Made by a program: the position numbers and the translations under genes. A stretch of 64,000 bases of DNA, taken from the NCBI GenBank assembly GCA_027943335.1, contig BSBK01006746.1:208854-272853 (forward strand). Reading direction: 5' to 3'. Source of the DNA: Chamaecyparis obtusa. Taxonomy: Eukaryota; Streptophyta; Pinopsida; Cupressales; Cupressaceae. Positions within the stretch are counted from its first letter, which is position 1. Every line of letters starts with the position of its first letter. Under the pieces are notes generated by a model. It was not told where the DNA came from, ran no database searches, and was given only the letters and a program-made list of their open reading frames with translations. Of the stretch, positions 60,896-64,000 are shown one piece after another.

Positions 60896-62399
60896 TTTTA
60901 ACTAGAAGAATAATTTATATTGTATGTAATATTAATATGATAAGGAAATATGTGTACAAAATGATTGGTTTACTTTTTAAAATTTGACTTTAATTTCATT
61001 AAAAATTATAGATTACTCGTATTTATATTATTATTTTGATTAAATTAATTAATTAATCAATTAATGTTGATTTTTAAATTTTATTAAAATAAAATTTTCT
61101 TTTCATCAAGTTAGAGTCATTTGTGACAATGTTAAAAAATATGTTAGTTTATATTAAGTAATTCTATATGTGTTAAACTTACTTTGTGAGGATAAAGGTT
61201 GTCTCGCAAAATGATGGTACTTGGTTGAGTTATGAAAGATGAGGAAAAGTTGGTTCTTGTAAGAGTTTGAGAAATGCAAGTGTACAAAGGAACAATGGCA
61301 TATTAAGACACAAGAGTAGCATAACCCTAAATTTTCTAGATTGACAAACTTATGCAAAGATATATACATTTATAGTGCAAAAGAAAGTCATTTTTCACCA
61401 TTTAAAAAGTGACATGCAACTTTGTGAAAGGACTAGGACACCTATGCAAGTTTATTTCTAAAAAAGTAAATACTTCTGTAACAAAATAAGTGAAATAACT
61501 AATTATGACTTCTTGATTATTTTAGCATATTATGTCTAAGGTTGCCTATAGTGGTTTCAAATTAGACTTCTCTAAGGGTCTTAAGAAGGTATGGCTTGAA
61601 AGTGATTTCTTGAAATGGGTAATTTTGTTACTACAACTTCATCCATGTCCTTTCTCTTTGCCCCCTATTGTATTATGGTTTCACCCTTGGTGATCATGGG
61701 TGGGGACAAGAATACAATTGAGCCAAATTCTTTTGAAATTATTGCTAGAATACCCCTATCATTTAGGCTAAGCTCATTATGGGTGGGATCACTCTAGTCA
61801 TGGAGAAACTTCAAGGCTCTCATATGCTTGTCATAAAAGCCTTCTTGAAAGGGTCAAGGAATGGTACACTATCTGCGAATAGGATACTTGACCAAAGTGA
61901 GAGTTTATTTGTGGTTTGTCAAGAATAGTAACAAGAACATTGCATATTTAGAGAAGAGGTTACTTCGAGTGTGTGTGCAGAAGTAAATTTTATACTACTT
62001 TAAACCTTATATTCAGAAACATTTGCAAAATATGTGTCTCTATTTCTTTCATCATAGAAATTTTGTAAAAAGGAAACACCTTGAAAAATTTATTGGTCAC
62101 AATTTTTTATAGATGAAAGGTTAAAATACTAATGTAATTTATTAGAAACATTTATTGGGTATAGTCAATGACATTACAATAGTACCTATTCATGCTATTT
62201 TTTTTTAATTTGATAGTAGGAGTGAGAAAAAAGAAGTCCATTAATGGCCTTACTCTTTTAGATGTAGAATTCCATTCTGTTGATATGCAAACATCATCTT
62301 AAAATTTATATATTAAGCTACATTAATTATTTAGAGTAAAAAAAGAAGATGCAAATTTCTCTTTCAAGTTATAATTATCTAAACTCAAGAGGTTTGAGG
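60893..62399. other. AT-rich sequence, nothing recognised
   Basis: Stops in all frames. A 60-codon frame near 61615 has no family resemblance. Confidence 0.5.
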
Positions 62400-62760
62400 A
62401 TAATACTAAGTCCAACCACATAAAGAATCTCAGTCTCTTATTATAAACAAGTAGAATTTGGTGTTTTAGAAGATAAAGAAGACTCTATAGCTATCTTGCT
62501 AAACAATTTACCTTCTAAATATAGAAATGTTATTTTATTATCATTCAAAGAGATTTATAGACTATAGAAGATGTGATTTGAGTTCTCTTAGTTGAATAAA
62601 AGTGAGAAACTACATAATATCCTTAAACAAAGAGTGCATTATACTCAAATAAAAGGATGTGGAAGAGTGGAGTAACTAAGAATGAGATTGAGTGTTACTG
62701 CTATAAAAAAATATGTTAGAATGTAATAAATTTTAAAGTTCATCTATGTTATCTTCTCAA
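62400..62760 (+). pseudogene. Decayed Ty1/copia gag fragment
   Basis: The reading EDSIAILLNNLPSKYRNVIL matches the copia Gag motif in which acidic residues precede LL.SLP..Y. A degenerate stretch for the ISALLxEE-type helix and a Cys/Lys-rich remnant near 62695 (in place of a CCHC knuckle) follow. Stops are frequent. No protease or integrase can be read downstream and no LTR was found, so this is an isolated fragment on the plus strand. Confidence 0.5.
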
Positions 62761-63448
62761 AGATAAAGTTAAAGAATTAATAAATATAGGTATAGTTGAG
62801 GAACCACTAGATGTTTATAGTAATGATGACATCATTGAAATTTTAATAACTTATTGTATTTCTAAGAGGGAAATAATTTCAAACACATAAGAAGGATGTA
62901 GTAGGGAATATTTACACATTCAACAGTTGAAGAGGCTAGTGGATCAAAAAAATGATACCTCATTCGGACTACAAGACATACATTTAAAGATTGATGTCCA
63001 ATAGTTCATAGGAGGATCTAAAATATGGAAGTTCAACATTATATTGCTACGAGGGTGATGAGAGACTTCACATGCAAATGATTTCTATTCATATTGAGAA
63101 CTTGGATTATAGGTACGCAACTATAGTTGAAGAGTAGCTTGAAAAATTCTCATGGATCTAGGAAATTGTTTCAAAGGATGATTTTTACATAATGTATTAT
63201 TTTATTTTGTGTTATCTAAATTATTTTATGTAGAGATCTATTGTAGTACAATTAAATTGTCTTATTTATTAAAGAGGAGTGTTATAATAATTTAATAACT
63301 AAATTTATGTAGCTATAAAGAGTCTCAGTTCACTAATATAGTTAGCTATCCATAATTTTTTTGCCATTTACTAGCTACAATTCACTATCTATAATTTATA
63401 TTTGTTGTTGAACTCTGAGCTAGATTTACAAGAAGATTTTCGAGTCTC
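62761..63448. other. AT-rich sequence, nothing recognised
   Basis: May contain further copia decay, but no motif is readable. Confidence 0.45.
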
Positions 63449-63449
63449 A

Positions 63450-63483
<34 letters not shown>

Positions 63484-63540
63484 ACACATCTCTCTCTCTC
63501 TCTATATATATATACACACACACACATACAGTTATATATA
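63449..63540. repeat. Compound CA / CT / TA microsatellite
   Basis: About 28 bases of CA, then TCTCTC, then TATATA, then a second CA block. Confidence 0.97.
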
Positions 63541-63698
63541 TATATATATAATATATGTATATATACTAGTATATATACAGATATGTATATATATACATAT
63601 ATGTATATATATACATATATGTATATATATATATGTATATATATATACATATATGTTATATATATATACATATATGTATATATATATATCAGTATATG

Positions 63699-63777
<79 letters not shown>

Positions 63778-64000
63778 GTATATATACATATATATATATA
63801 TACTATATATATATACTATATATATATATATATAGTATATATATATATATAATATATGTATATATACATATATATATACATATATGTATATATACATATA
63901 TATATTACATATATGTATATATACATATATATATACATATATATATACATATATACATATATATATACATATACATATATATATACATATAGATATACAT
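63541..64000. repeat. TATA(C/G) complex satellite-like tract
   Basis: Alternating TATATACATATATGTA units to the window end, made of self-complementary 8-16 bp words. Similar in composition to 115-371. Frames reading YIYIYI are artefacts. Confidence 0.95.

Overview
The window looks like nuclear intergenic DNA from a land plant with a large, repeat-packed genome. Every recognisable coding remnant belongs to a plant transposable element: Tat- and Athila-type Ty3/gypsy, Ty1/copia, an L1-type LINE, and a plant mobile domain (PMD) gene. The DNA is AT-rich, and I found no intact host gene, rRNA, tRNA or CRISPR array. A gymnosperm or another large-genome seed plant is plausible, but that is inference.

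The backbone is an old direct duplication of a unit of about 8-8.5 kb. Copy 1 is 2815-4282 + 7291-8712 + 25856-31495. Copy 2 is 36413-38742 + 53500-57674 + 58528-60114. By eye the copies are roughly 85-88% identical along their length. Both end in the same 5'-deleted copia element (protease to RNase H plus 3' LTR), preceded by 99-bp tandem repeats where gag should be. A 5'-truncated L1-type LINE (31496-36410) sits between the copies.

Each copy was then invaded separately. Copy 1 holds a young non-autonomous LTR element on the minus strand (4283-7290, TSD ATAAT). It also holds a copia relic on the minus strand (22595-25855), whose 3' LTR was hit by a 13.9-kb Tat-lineage gypsy element (8713-22594, plus strand). 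The Tat element carries a long-terminal-inverted-repeat element (about 11463-13712) inside its protease-pol frame. Between pol and the 3' LTR it carries an antisense, intron-containing PMD gene.

Copy 2 holds a 14.8-kb Athila-like gypsy element on the minus strand (38743-53499, TSD ATGAT). Its gag is split by a non-autonomous LTR element (48046-51397) that encodes a 45-residue-repeat protein. Copy 2 also has a solo LTR (57675-58527, TSD TTCTC) in the copia reverse transcriptase.

The edges of the window (1-2814 and 60115-64000) are AT-rich sequence with TA/CA/CT microsatellites, one dispersed direct repeat, a decayed copia gag, and a short GC-richer patch near 60150-60340 that might be a host exon. 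All element genes are broken by stops or frameshifts, so nothing here appears autonomously active. The best candidates for something new are the antisense spliced PMD gene with the AGGTCAAGGT arrays shared between its intron and the LTR, the repeat-protein element, the extra ORF behind the LINE RNase H, and the long-TIR element.
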